A stretch of 64,000 nt of DNA from Duganella sacchari (GCF_900143065.1 NZ_FRCX01000011.1:1-64000), one strand, 5' to 3'. Positions 8,723-17,438 are shown, counted from the stretch's first letter. Made by a program: numbers and translations. Notes: generated from the sequence alone by a model not told the origin.

Positions 8723-9067
8723 ATGAGCCACGCAATAAGTAGAGTCGAGCAGCGAGTCAGTGGTCTGCTCAATGTATCGCACATCAGCCGTCTACCTCAG
8801 CCAGAACAGGACTTCGTGAGAGCCTGTGCCAGGTTCTGTATGCCTGCCAGGGCGATCAAGCTTGCTCTTCTGCGACTGAGAGGATGGGATCGCGATCGGA
8901 GGCTGATTAGGGAGCTCGTGCCAGGCATCACAGAATTCGAGCTGGAGTTCGCATTTGACTGCCTTGAGCAAGGCGACTCGGTTGATCAAATTGTGAGCTT
9001 GATTATCAGTGCTCGCGGCAGGCTTAGTTACGCAATCCGTCTGACCAGGCCACCTAAGCCGCACTGA
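8723..9067 (+). CDS. Hypothetical protein, 114 aa, in coupling protein/ardC unit
   Basis: A strong AGGAGG precedes the ATG at 8723 and a clear hairpin terminator follows the stop, so the gene looks real and closes the three-gene unit. The product is basic and mostly helical in composition (ARAIKLALLRLRGWDRDRRL near residues 40-59). I do not recognise the family. Its place beside ardC fits a small plasmid-type DNA-binding or regulatory protein, but nothing in the sequence proves that. Confidence 0.65.
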   Translation: MSHAISRVEQRVSGLLNVSHISRLPQPEQDFVRACARFCMPARAIKLALLRLRGWDRDRRLIRELVPGITEFELEFAFDCLEQGDSVDQIVSLIISARGRLSYAIRLTRPPKPH

Positions 9068-9095
9068 CCGCAAGACTTCACAACGACTAAAAGGA

Positions 9096-9125
9096 AAACG
9101 CCGCTAACCTTGGCGGCGTTTCTGT
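9096..9125. terminator. Intrinsic terminator, bidirectional
   Basis: AAACGCCGC (9096-9104) pairs with GCGGCGTTT (9113-9121), with A-rich sequence on the left and T-rich on the right. It lies between the converging 114-aa gene and the DUF805-like gene and can serve both. Confidence 0.75.
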
Positions 9126-9138
9126 TAGATAGATCGAG

Positions 9139-9474
9139 TCAGAGAAACTCTTTGAGCCTCGACAGCAGGACGTAGCTCACTCCCCACATCAGCGTAGAAA
9201 AAATGATGCTGCCAACGAGGCCATCGGTGCCGTTGCCAAAGATGGACAAAAATAGCGTCAGCCCAGCAATGATGTAGACGATGATTCCGAGCAGAAGAAA
9301 ACCAAGATCGTGCATGCGTCGAGCTGAAAGACGCAGAATGTTCCCCGCGATGTAGGCAGCTATGCCCATGCCAACGATCTGCCCGATTACAGGAATGCAC
9401 ACAAAGAACGCGAAGGTTCCCACTGTCATTTTCTGCTCACGCTTCTTCTGTGTTTGCTCATCTACGATCATCAT
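9139..9474 (-). CDS. DUF805-like small membrane protein
   Basis: This 111-residue protein has three or four hydrophobic segments (near residues 20-43, 58-78 and 85-100). It contains the ARRMHDLG motif between the first and second, which is the hallmark of DUF805 inner-membrane proteins. No biochemical role is established for the family. A lipoprotein gene lies upstream in the same direction with a 54-bp gap. GGAG precedes two consecutive ATG codons (9474 and 9471); the second has the better spacing. It could be cargo unrelated to the defence genes. Confidence 0.65.
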   Translation of the reverse strand: MMIVDEQTQKKREQKMTVGTFAFFVCIPVIGQIVGMGIAAYIAGNILRLSARRMHDLGFLLLGIIVYIIAGLTLFLSIFGNGTDGLVGSIIFSTLMWGVSYVLLSRLKEFL

Positions 9475-9528
9475 TCACTCCATCAAAAATAGTTCCTTAT
9501 GCCGCGTGCGGCACTCGGCCTACTGGGT

Positions 9529-9813
9529 TTAATTAACGACGGTCCAGCCATCATCACCTTTAATCATTTGCACTTTCTGTGGTCCCAGGATGCCTTGGAT
9601 GGAGCAGTCATAAGACTTATCTTCCAACTTTGTGCATGACAGAACACGCATCTCTGCAATGTCTTTCTTATCCTGTTCCGACAATGATCCAGTCATCTTC
9701 TGATAAGACTTGGTTTGAGCCTGACGCAGATCATCGTCAGTGGGCTTTGATGAACAAGCAGACAGCAAAGCACTGATGAAAACCAGACCGATCAGGTTGA
9801 AATTTTTTGGCAT
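9529..9813 (-). CDS. Small lipoprotein
   Basis: This 94-residue protein has a lipoprotein signal: short basic start, hydrophobic stretch, then LLSAC lipobox with the acylated cysteine near residue 20. The mature part is small and polar and ends WTVVN. It contains two further cysteines (VLSC, YDCS) that could form a disulfide in the periplasm. AAGGAG lies upstream of the ATG. The family is not recognised and no function can be given. Confidence 0.65.
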   Translation of the reverse strand: MPKNFNLIGLVFISALLSACSSKPTDDDLRQAQTKSYQKMTGSLSEQDKKDIAEMRVLSCTKLEDKSYDCSIQGILGPQKVQMIKGDDGWTVVN

Positions 9814-10211
9814 GTTAGCGCGCTCCTTTGAACGTGTGGAAGTGAAATCTGCACGTCAATCAAATAAATTTGAAATGTGCGCAGATTGCTGATTCAGCAC
9901 TTTAGCTTTCAAGAACGTCATCCTAGAATCACTCGTTGTAAGTTTTTGGCACCACTCAATGAGCGGTGCCATTCCACTTTCCAGGGATCACTTTTTGAGA
10001 AATCCGCAAGCAGCTCACAGCACAAAATCTTAAAGCGATGATTTTTTTTTCGCCTTTAGGTAAAGGAGAAAAATAGGATTTCTGCCTTCATTTTTTTGCC
10101 GTCAATAGTTGAGTGATACCGGGCGAGGCATAAACGAATCACAATCGCTGCCAGCAAAAGAGCAGATGAAAAAACTGTAACTGCGTGTTACCGCGAGATG
10201 GAAATGGTTGA
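9814..10211. other. Intergenic region with palindromes, no gene seen
   Basis: This is about 400 bp between a leftward lipoprotein gene and a rightward response regulator gene, so both promoters should be here. I see no coding frame. It holds a long near-perfect palindrome (9947-9971, listed separately), a CCTTTA/TAAAGG inverted repeat (10053-10066) and an A/T-rich tract around 10041-10050. Confidence 0.6.
9947..9971. promoter_or_regulatory. 25-bp near-perfect palindrome, candidate operator
   Basis: Left half TGGCACCACTCA and right half TGAGCGGTGCCA are reverse complements except for one position, around a single central base. No T-run follows in either transcription direction, which argues against a terminator and for a dimeric regulator site. 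The orphan response regulator downstream is one candidate. Confidence 0.45.
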
Positions 10212-10937
10212 ATGACAGGCGATAGAGTAGAACTGGATGAGTCAGAGAAAGTCGAGGTGAGCCCATCAGCCTCTGCATTTGCGTTACTCGTTGACGAGCA
10301 TCCCATCGTTCGCTTGGGACTGATGACGCTGCTTCGCCAAATCGATTCGCAGTTTAAATTCATAGAAGCTGACACTTCAAAGCTAGCGATTGACCTAACC
10401 CTTATGCACTCGCCAAGCATCGCTGTCATCGACCTCTCACTTGCTGGCGGCAGCAGCTTTGAGCTGATAAAGAAGCTACGCCTTGCAAATCCAAGCATGC
10501 CCATTCTGGTTGTATCCCATCATGACGAGAGGCTATATGCGGAGCGAGCTGTTCGTGCTGGAGCTCGTGGGTATGCGATGAAGACGATTCCCGCGAAGCT
10601 TATGTGCAAAGCAGTCCAGAGCGTAAGGGATGGTAAGGTGTGGCTATCAGAGTCGTTGCGGGATGAGCTTGTCAATCGTATCGCCGCAACGGATGGTGCG
10701 ACAGTAAACGATCAGTTCCGATCATTGTCAGATCGAGAAATGTCAGTGTTTCACCTGATCGGCATGGGTCTAAAAAAAGGTGGCATTGCTCGCGAGCTGA
10801 ATCTGTCACCGCATACAGTAGAAAGCTATCGCACGAACATCAAGCAGAAGATGGGGATTGCTTCAGGAGCGGAGCTCTACAGACTCGCGTTTCTCCACTC
10901 TCAAAATGGGGTGATAGTCAGGCCGGATGAGCACTAG
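10212..10937 (+). CDS. NarL/LuxR-type response regulator, orphan
   Basis: This 241-residue two-domain regulator has a receiver domain at residues 24-140. It shows LLVDEHP where the usual acidic pair is DD or DE, VIDLSLAGG with the likely phospho-accepting Asp near 74, and a lysine in YAMKTIP. A LuxR helix-turn-helix follows near 171-215 (LSDREMSVFHLIGMGLKKGG, then IARELNLSPHTVESYR). No histidine kinase is encoded nearby, so its partner is elsewhere or it works without one. The ribosome binding site is weak (GAGATGG well upstream). It may act on the palindrome in its own upstream region. Confidence 0.85.
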   Translation: MTGDRVELDESEKVEVSPSASAFALLVDEHPIVRLGLMTLLRQIDSQFKFIEADTSKLAIDLTLMHSPSIAVIDLSLAGGSSFELIKKLRLANPSMPILVVSHHDERLYAERAVRAGARGYAMKTIPAKLMCKAVQSVRDGKVWLSESLRDELVNRIAATDGATVNDQFRSLSDREMSVFHLIGMGLKKGGIARELNLSPHTVESYRTNIKQKMGIASGAELYRLAFLHSQNGVIVRPDEH

Positions 10938-11077
10938 ATCGTTTCATTACCGAGAGTTCAAACATGCTTTCAAGGTCTAGATATCTATGACGATGTAAAG
11001 CATGATCTGAATCGAGCCGTGTAGGTAAAGCTACCTTGATAAAACAGGAGGTGCTTCAATTGTTGACTACAACACAT

Positions 11078-11836
11078 TCACCACTGAAACCGGATGATCG
11101 CTCTCACGATTAAAGGTGTGACGTGAGTGTTGATGGCCAAAAAAGGGCGGAGAAGATTCGCGTTTTTCCAGTCATCGCCAACGCCTGGGATCGATGAGAG
11201 AGGGTGTTGCAGTCCTTCTTTCGTGAGATCGAGGAAAAAGCGTATTCCTCTGAATTCGAAGAAGCCGCCGAGTATTCGCTCATCGTCTTTGATTAGCGGT
11301 GCGAACTGTATGGTGTCCGTCGATCTGATCCACATGCCGAGATTCGCAGCGACATACATTCCAGCTTTTCCCTCAAAGGGCTGAGATCCGAAACAGGTAT
11401 CGACTAGACTTTTCGGTGGAACACCTTTCTCTGTGCCGTCTTCACCGATGAAAAGATCGCCTTTAAATGATAGGTTTAGAAGTGTCTTGAGCAGCCACCG
11501 TTCAAGCAATTTCGCATCAATGACGGCTGGCGGCACCATGAGTTCACTAAGAGGCGACACTTTGCGATGCTGATTTTCTCGGTAACAGTGCTCTCGGATA
11601 GCATTGAAGGCGTGGCCCGCTGCCGCGTCGAGATCCGTGAGGGAGTTATTGTGTCCTTTGCACAGGATCTTTGAAGTGATGGCTTCAATACCGACGACCT
11701 TCGGCTCGTGCTTGCACCAAGAATATCCTTGGACCTGAACCTTAGGTGTGATGAACAGACACTTCGACACTACATGCTCCCTGGAGATCTTCCCCGTGCA
11801 GTCTCCCCGAGATGCTGCCCAACATTCGTTTGCCAT
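11078..11836 (-). CDS. HNH-type protein paired with AAA ATPase
   Basis: This 252-residue protein has an HNH-like N-terminus: Cys5, Cys13, EH at 20-21 in ISREHVVSK, and CKGHNN at 59-64 followed by SLTDLD. That is the usual spacing of a beta-beta-alpha metal nuclease that uses EHV and CxxHN. The remaining two thirds are not recognised. It starts 31 bp after the stop of the upstream ATPase in the same direction. An ATPase followed by an HNH protein recalls Septu (PtuA-PtuB), though the ATPase here is of a different subtype. The likely role is the effector nuclease of a phage-defence pair; this is inference from motif and context. Confidence 0.6.
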   Translation of the reverse strand: MANECWAASRGDCTGKISREHVVSKCLFITPKVQVQGYSWCKHEPKVVGIEAITSKILCKGHNNSLTDLDAAAGHAFNAIREHCYRENQHRKVSPLSELMVPPAVIDAKLLERWLLKTLLNLSFKGDLFIGEDGTEKGVPPKSLVDTCFGSQPFEGKAGMYVAANLGMWIRSTDTIQFAPLIKDDERILGGFFEFRGIRFFLDLTKEGLQHPLSSIPGVGDDWKNANLLRPFLAINTHVTPLIVRAIIRFQW

Positions 11837-11867
11837 CGGCTCCCTCTCTTGCGATTACGTTTGACGA

Positions 11868-14120
11868 TTAGGCTGCGATGGCGGCCCGAAGTGCTTCCAT
11901 ATGTTTGGGGTCATCCTCCTCCAATGCGGTGAGAAGATCACCTACGGCAGCCTCGATGTCACACATTAGCTCGTTGTTCTCCGCCATGCGTTCAATGTTG
12001 TTGGCATGACTGAAATAGTGGAGGGCTTTGAGAATTCGCTTGGACTTCACTTCGCCAAAGATCTTATCTACTCGCTGATCCACAGTTGCATTCTTCGTGT
12101 CTGGATACTTGGCATAGCTGTAAAGCTCCAAGAAGCGGCGTGCAGCGTTTGGAAGCATCATCAAAACGCGGAAGTCCTTTTTGTCTGCGGACTGCTGGAA
12201 CTCGTGCAGGACACTGAACAAGAAGTGATACTCGGAGCTGTATTGGCTGAGAGATTTTGGCAGGTCGCAGAAAATTGAAGTCGTGGGCGAATTCCTTTTG
12301 ACCAGATAATGCCGTGACGCCTTGTTGTCGGGTTTGAGCTCCTTGAGCAAATTGAAGAACTCAAAGTTGTGGGTCGATACGAAGAGCTGCTTGCAGCGAG
12401 TCCCCCATTCGCCACCGGGTTTTTGATGGAAGAAGGTGTCTTTGATGATGGCTGTGACTTGGAAGATGTGATTGCTGTCAAGGCTCGAAATTGGATCATC
12501 GATGTAAACGATCAGCTCTTCAAAATTCTTGTGCTCACGCAGCCTCGTTAGGAAGTAGGAGAACGCAATTGCGGTTTTTTCGCCTTCACTCAAATGCTTG
12601 GCAGGCTTCTTGTTTGCTCGCTGAAGTTGGAAGCGTTCCTCTGTGCCGACAGGAACCACATCAATATGGACACTGTTCACGCCAAGGAGCTCGTGAATCA
12701 GCTTGTTCATTTCTTCTCGGCCTAGCTGGGACTTGCTGATGATGGCTTTTTTCTCTTGAATGGTGGCCGTTAACTTCGCGGCACTGTCTGTGCATTCCTT
12801 CACGCGATCGGCCAATTTTTTTTGCGTCTCGTCGAACTCCCCGAGCTTCTGGTTGACGCAGAACTCTTGAGCGAAGTGAAGCTTCAGTGCATTGACCGCA
12901 TCGGCTTTTTCTGTTGGGAAGTTATCGAAGGATTTGTTATTGCCATCAATGAGATCGTTGAGCTCCTTGAGGGCGTCCTTCACAGCTTGCGTAAGACCTG
13001 GCTTGATCGGTGTTTGACTTACGATCGAGAACGGGGCTTGAGATTTGCGATCCAAGTCTAAGATGGCGGTAACGCTGGCCTCGTTGTAGTGCTTAATCGC
13101 CAAAATGAGTTTCGCTGCAGCTTCTGCAATCTTTATCCTACAGGCGGGTTCAACTTCAGCATCTTTGGGAGCGATGTAAGAAATTTCGGCGCCGCTCAGT
13201 TTGATTTTGAGATTGGTGAGATCTTGCTTGTGATTTGCCAGGTCTTTGGAAAAGTGGGCAAGCAAAGTGGCCATGTGGTCTTGCTTCAATGGGCTACCGC
13301 AGAATTCACAAGCCTCTTTACCTTCGTGAAGCGGAAGACCTGTCGCAATCCAGGCTTCTACTTTTGGATGCTGGGCCAAGTGTTCTATCGTGTTGGCCAT
13401 GTCGGGGATTTTGTTGAGTAGTGCGGGCACTTCAGTGAGCACTCCATCAAGCTTGAGCGAGATTGAAGCATGCTGTAATGGAGGCAGTTTTTCGACCTCT
13501 TGAGCTCGTGCGATTTTAAGCTTCTCTTGCACAACATCTGCTTCAAGCTTGAACGCAGGAAGATCGATTCGAACGAGTCCGATCTGCTTATCAAGATGAG
13601 TCGCACTGAACGCTTCAACGATCCCCATGGTTGTCTTGATAGTGGAGGCCGTGGTGGTCTTCGCAGCGTTCATGGATTTAACGCTGGCCGCTGCCTCTTT
13701 CGATTTAAGGTCGGCTTCTTCACGAAGTTTTCTCTCGTCCTTTTCGAGCTCGTCAATTTCCTTTTGTGCTTTCTCTGAGTCGGCACCTAAGAGCAAGATG
13801 GGTTTGAATGATGAGCCCGCAAAGTTCAAGTTCTCTGAGATGAAGTCCGAGTTAAAGACCCGAACGGCAAAAGGGTGGGCTGTGTAGTTGGTGTCATTGA
13901 TGGCGTCGCCATCTGTGTTAAGGACAAAATTAAATGCCGTAAGATCGGTTGGCAGGGCTTTTTTCTCCAACATAGACACCAGGCGGGATAGCGTCGTCTT
14001 ACCGGAATAGTTCCATCCGTAGATAAGATTTTTGGCCCCGAATTCCGCTGTTTCATCCGCCTTGTGTGAGTAGTCGTTAAAGACGCCAAGCCCTTTGATG
14101 CGTTGAATGTTCTTCAGCAT
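11868..14120 (-). CDS. AAA_13 ATPase with zinc-hook motif, RloC/PrrC-like
   Basis: This 750-residue ABC/SMC-like ATPase has Walker A GWNYSGKT at 35-42, a coiled-coil middle with CEFCG near 271-275 (a zinc-hook-type CxxC), signature LSEGEKTAIA near 508, Walker B/D-loop VYIDDPISSLDS near 535 and H-loop STHNFEF near 581. Near 660 it has RRFLE, followed about 40 residues later by FSHANN. An R-xxx-E plus distant His recalls the Arg-Glu-His triad of the anticodon nucleases PrrC and RloC, and RloC also has a zinc hook. The frame is open from 14153, but ATG 14120 has AAGAGG at good spacing and begins in the family's usual way. It is first in a unit with the HNH gene. It could be an anticodon nuclease or a DNA-sensing ATPase for the HNH partner. 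Confidence 0.75.
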   Translation of the reverse strand: MLKNIQRIKGLGVFNDYSHKADETAEFGAKNLIYGWNYSGKTTLSRLVSMLEKKALPTDLTAFNFVLNTDGDAINDTNYTAHPFAVRVFNSDFISENLNFAGSSFKPILLLGADSEKAQKEIDELEKDERKLREEADLKSKEAAASVKSMNAAKTTTASTIKTTMGIVEAFSATHLDKQIGLVRIDLPAFKLEADVVQEKLKIARAQEVEKLPPLQHASISLKLDGVLTEVPALLNKIPDMANTIEHLAQHPKVEAWIATGLPLHEGKEACEFCGSPLKQDHMATLLAHFSKDLANHKQDLTNLKIKLSGAEISYIAPKDAEVEPACRIKIAEAAAKLILAIKHYNEASVTAILDLDRKSQAPFSIVSQTPIKPGLTQAVKDALKELNDLIDGNNKSFDNFPTEKADAVNALKLHFAQEFCVNQKLGEFDETQKKLADRVKECTDSAAKLTATIQEKKAIISKSQLGREEMNKLIHELLGVNSVHIDVVPVGTEERFQLQRANKKPAKHLSEGEKTAIAFSYFLTRLREHKNFEELIVYIDDPISSLDSNHIFQVTAIIKDTFFHQKPGGEWGTRCKQLFVSTHNFEFFNLLKELKPDNKASRHYLVKRNSPTTSIFCDLPKSLSQYSSEYHFLFSVLHEFQQSADKKDFRVLMMLPNAARRFLELYSYAKYPDTKNATVDQRVDKIFGEVKSKRILKALHYFSHANNIERMAENNELMCDIEAAVGDLLTALEEDDPKHMEALRAAIAA

Positions 14121-14363
14121 GTGTTGCCTCTTTCTGGTGGAAGTTCGCGTCATCCGGGCTGAGGCTTTGCCTGCCCGATTTGCACAAACACTGACCCTAG
14201 TTGACCGGCCTCTATGGGCGAGTTGATATTAAATTGAAATTAATGTTTTTAATACTCTATTTGATAATTTACCATGATAATATTGGATAAATGAAAGTCT
14301 CGTTGATAATTCGCATTAAATTTGATGAGACGTGGAGCTTGAATCTACGCTTGAGGAGCAGGC

Positions 14364-15215
14364 ATGGAACTGTCAGTTGAGGATCTCTCAGACTTGTTAA
14401 CGCAGGCAGGTGGGCCGACACCCGATGGGCTGAAGAAGATGCTCATATTCGCTGACACGCTTCCACAGTTCGAGAGCGACGAAGCCTGGGAGTTTTTGTG
14501 CGAGTTCGCACTGGAAGTGGATGCAGCTTACGGCATCACTGACGACTATATGGAGTTGTTTCTCAGTGGCCGAGGAGCAGCAGAGGCAATGCTAGATAAC
14601 TACGTGTTAGCGGCTCTCGCTGCCTGCAAATTAAATTGGAAAAATCCTGAGCCGCTCATGGCCTACGCAGCTTCTAACAAGCATGAGTTCGTGGGATTTG
14701 CTCCTCACGGGCTGTCGGAAATTAGCTGTATGCGAATACTGCACTGGGGCGAGTGGGATATCAACGCACCCTTGCCAAATAGCCTTTACACGGCTTTGCA
14801 CAAAATGGTCTATCTGAAATATAGGCCTGGCACGCATCCTCGTTGCGTTCAATGGCTGCTGGAGCACGGCGCCGATGTGCATGCTCGCAATGCTTACGGC
14901 GACACGCCCATCATTGCCCTGAGCGGTTGCGATCAGTGGTATCCGCAGATGACAGAGACTTTCAAACTTCTTTTGCTTGCAGGTGCCGCCCCTCTTGATG
15001 TGGCAAAGGACGGTAGTAGTGCCTTGAGCCTATTGAATCAATTACAGAGCATCTCGGCCAACTCTGAAAGGGGCAAGCTAATCAAGGCCTTGGAGACAGA
15101 CATACAGCGCAATAAGGTGATGTCTATGGATGCTTTGGAATGGGAGCCTGCTGTTAAGTGGCAAGATACACTCGCATTGAAACGACCAGAAATGATGGTG
15201 TATATGACGAGTTGA
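14364..15215 (+). CDS. Ankyrin-repeat protein
   Basis: This 283-residue protein has at least two ankyrin repeats in its C-terminal half (VQWLLEHGADVHARNAYGDT near 158-177, and FKLLLLAGAAPLDVAKDGSS near 198-217). The N-terminal half is acidic with no recognised domain. GGAG lies 7 nt before the ATG. Ankyrin repeats mediate protein contacts, so this is probably an adaptor rather than an enzyme. It stands directly upstream of the methyltransferase gene on the same strand, and the opposite end of the cluster encodes another ankyrin protein (the sigma fusion). A shared partner or decoy role is possible but unproven. Confidence 0.7.
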   Translation: MELSVEDLSDLLTQAGGPTPDGLKKMLIFADTLPQFESDEAWEFLCEFALEVDAAYGITDDYMELFLSGRGAAEAMLDNYVLAALAACKLNWKNPEPLMAYAASNKHEFVGFAPHGLSEISCMRILHWGEWDINAPLPNSLYTALHKMVYLKYRPGTHPRCVQWLLEHGADVHARNAYGDTPIIALSGCDQWYPQMTETFKLLLLAGAAPLDVAKDGSSALSLLNQLQSISANSERGKLIKALETDIQRNKVMSMDALEWEPAVKWQDTLALKRPEMMVYMTS

Positions 15216-15378
15216 CTTACGGGCTATCGGGCTAAGATTAGGCGTATGTGATCCTTTGGGAAACAGATCGTTTCGGATAGAATGAAGGGTTTTGAGAAAG
15301 CGGGTTGTGAAGAGCTCGATCCCACCTGGCTTGAGGCTGTTTTCTCCGCCTCCATGTAGACATAAAGACGAATAATTG

Positions 15379-16935
15379 ATGGCAGTGCAGCAAGCAAAAA
15401 TACCCGTAATCGATTTGTTTGCAGGGCCCGGAGGGCTTTGCGAGGGTTTCTCCTCCATCCGCGATGAGCGTGAAGTGCCTCGATTTGACGTGAAGGTCTC
15501 GATTGAGAAAGATCCGGTCGCACATCGGACGTTAATGCTGCGTGCTCTATTCAGGAAGTTCCCTAAGGGGAAGGCGCCTGATGCGTATTATGATTACGTG
15601 CGAGGCACCATCAAGCGTGAAGATTTTTTGTCTCATCCCGATATCAAGGAGGCGGCTGAGCAGGCTGCTCACGAAGCTCGTTGTGCTGAGTTGGGGCTAA
15701 CACCTATTGAAACCATCGATGGATGGATCAAAGAGGGCATTGGCGATGCACGGGATTGGGTTTTAATCGGTGGCCCACCTTGCCAAGCATACTCTACGGC
15801 TGGACGTTCTCGCCTGCGTGGGAAAGACCCCGAGGCGTTTGAGAAAGACAAACGACACTTCCTTTACACCGAATACTTACGAATCATCCAGCAGTTTTCA
15901 CCATCGGTTTTTGTGATGGAGAACGTGAAGGGGATGCTGAGCTCGAAGCACGGTGGTAGTAAAATTTTTGAACGCATCTTGGCGGATTTGAAGGCCCCAC
16001 GTGAAGGCCTAACTTATCAAATTCGCTCGCTAGTTGTGCATGCAGATGAATTGGCTCCGCATGACTATGTGATTGAAGCGGATGCCTACGGAATTCCTCA
16101 AAGTCGGCACCGAGTCATTCTCTTCGGCATCCGTTCGGATGTGGCAGAGCAAACACCAACTTTGATCACGCATCCACATCGATTCCTGCTGCGAGCAGTA
16201 ACCCCTAAAACTGGAGTGGCTACAGCTCTATCTGGCTTACCACCTTTGCGTAGTCGCTTGTCTAAAGAGCCCGACTCTCACGAGACTTGGCTGGATGCTT
16301 TAGCAGGTGCAAAAAAGAGTCTTACTCACTGGAGAGCGGAAAATCGCACGGCCATTGAAGGTCGCATGGCAAGTGCTTTGGAAAGAGCAAAAAAGCTGAT
16401 CCATTCTGGCGGGAGTTTTATCCCTATGACGGTGACGCCAAGTGCCGCCATGCCCAGAGAATTGAAGTCATGGTATTTGGACTCAAGGCTGGGCGGCGTG
16501 CTACAGCATGAAACGCGTAGCCACATGAGATCTGATTTGCATCGATATATTTTTGCAGCCTCATTTGCAAAAGAAGAGGGATATGCGCCGACGCTTTATC
16601 ATTTCCCTCCTAAGCTGCTGCCCGCACACACGAACGTTGATGAGGAAAATATTCCGTTTGCAGATCGATTCCGAGTGCAAATTGGTGGCATTCCTTCTTC
16701 GACCGTTGTGGCTCATATCAAGAAGGATGGCCACTACTACATCCACCCAGATCCTTCGCAATGTCGTAGCCTGACTGTGCGAGAAGCGGCCCGTTTGCAG
16801 ACCTTCCCCGATAACTATTTCTTTGAAGGGAATCGCACGGAGCAATACGGCCAGATCGGTAATGCCGTGCCGCCTTTGTTGGCACGGAAGATCGCAAAAG
16901 TCATCTATAAGTTTTTGGCTGCCAGAGCCGCATGA
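15379..16935 (+). CDS. dcm: DNA (cytosine-5) methyltransferase
   Basis: This 518-residue C5 methyltransferase transfers a methyl group from SAM to cytosine in a specific DNA site. The conserved motifs are in order: DLFAGPGG (motif I, near residue 12), GGPPCQAYS with the catalytic Cys near 135 (IV), ENVKG near 181 (VI), QSRHRVI (VIII) and GNAVPP near 494 (X). The target-recognition region before motif IX is long. The ATG at 15379 is preferred over the TTG just before it; neither has a strong ribosome binding site. It converges with vsr, leaving 19 bp between the stops. It presumably marks self DNA for the MORC/Z1 system on the opposite strand; the recognition sequence cannot be read off. Confidence 0.92.
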   Translation: MAVQQAKIPVIDLFAGPGGLCEGFSSIRDEREVPRFDVKVSIEKDPVAHRTLMLRALFRKFPKGKAPDAYYDYVRGTIKREDFLSHPDIKEAAEQAAHEARCAELGLTPIETIDGWIKEGIGDARDWVLIGGPPCQAYSTAGRSRLRGKDPEAFEKDKRHFLYTEYLRIIQQFSPSVFVMENVKGMLSSKHGGSKIFERILADLKAPREGLTYQIRSLVVHADELAPHDYVIEADAYGIPQSRHRVILFGIRSDVAEQTPTLITHPHRFLLRAVTPKTGVATALSGLPPLRSRLSKEPDSHETWLDALAGAKKSLTHWRAENRTAIEGRMASALERAKKLIHSGGSFIPMTVTPSAAMPRELKSWYLDSRLGGVLQHETRSHMRSDLHRYIFAASFAKEEGYAPTLYHFPPKLLPAHTNVDEENIPFADRFRVQIGGIPSSTVVAHIKKDGHYYIHPDPSQCRSLTVREAARLQTFPDNYFFEGNRTEQYGQIGNAVPPLLARKIAKVIYKFLAARAA

Positions 16936-16954
16936 GGTTGAGAAGTCTCGCCAG

Positions 16955-17410
16955 CTATTTGTTGGTTTGACTTCCGATTTCCCCGGATGGAGCATCGCTA
17001 TTGATCCAAGCGATTATTTCCTCCCCCAGTTCTTGTCCTTGAAATTCGCGGGTCGCACATTCCCATATATTCAAGACTCTCCACCCCAATGACATAAGGT
17101 TAATGATCGCCTTCTGATCCCTCTCTACATTTCCTTGAAGTTTGGACTTCCAAAAGTCAGGTCTTGTTGAAGGAAGTTTGAAGTAGCGGCATCCATTGTG
17201 AGCGTGCCAAAAACAACCATGCACAAAGATGGCGATCTTTCTACCTGGCAGAACTATGTCGGGGGTTCCAGGCAGATCCCGTCGATGAAGACGGAAGCGA
17301 AAGCCTGCTGCAAACAACAGACGTCTTACCAGGATTTCGGGCTTAGAGTTTTTCCCTTTAATGCCAGACATCATCCGGCTTCGCACGTGAGGTTGAACGA
17401 TGTCTGTCAC
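16955..17410 (-). CDS. vsr: Very short patch repair endonuclease Vsr
   Basis: This 151-residue nuclease matches the full Vsr length. RSRMMSGIKGKN at the start, GTPDIV with the catalytic Asp near 47, and HGCFWHAHNGC near 61-71 are the family hallmarks. Vsr nicks beside T:G mismatches left by deamination of 5-methylcytosine. A GTG start at 17410 with AGAGGA upstream gives the usual N-terminus (VTDIVQPHVRSRM); the longer open frame to 17491 would overlap the AIPR gene. It is the last gene of the six-gene operon, 28 bp after the AIPR stop. Vsr is normally paired with a C5 methyltransferase, here encoded convergently just beyond it. Vsr-fold proteins in MORC/Z1 clusters might also act as restriction nucleases. 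Confidence 0.92.
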   Translation of the reverse strand: MTDIVQPHVRSRMMSGIKGKNSKPEILVRRLLFAAGFRFRLHRRDLPGTPDIVLPGRKIAIFVHGCFWHAHNGCRYFKLPSTRPDFWKSKLQGNVERDQKAIINLMSLGWRVLNIWECATREFQGQELGEEIIAWINSDAPSGEIGSQTNK

Positions 17411-17438
17411 TAAGATCCTCTGTCCCGCTAAGTAAGAT

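Noticed and set aside
8723..9067. Naming the 114-aa gene as a known plasmid regulator family
   Set aside because: I could not see a diagnostic motif, so it is left hypothetical.
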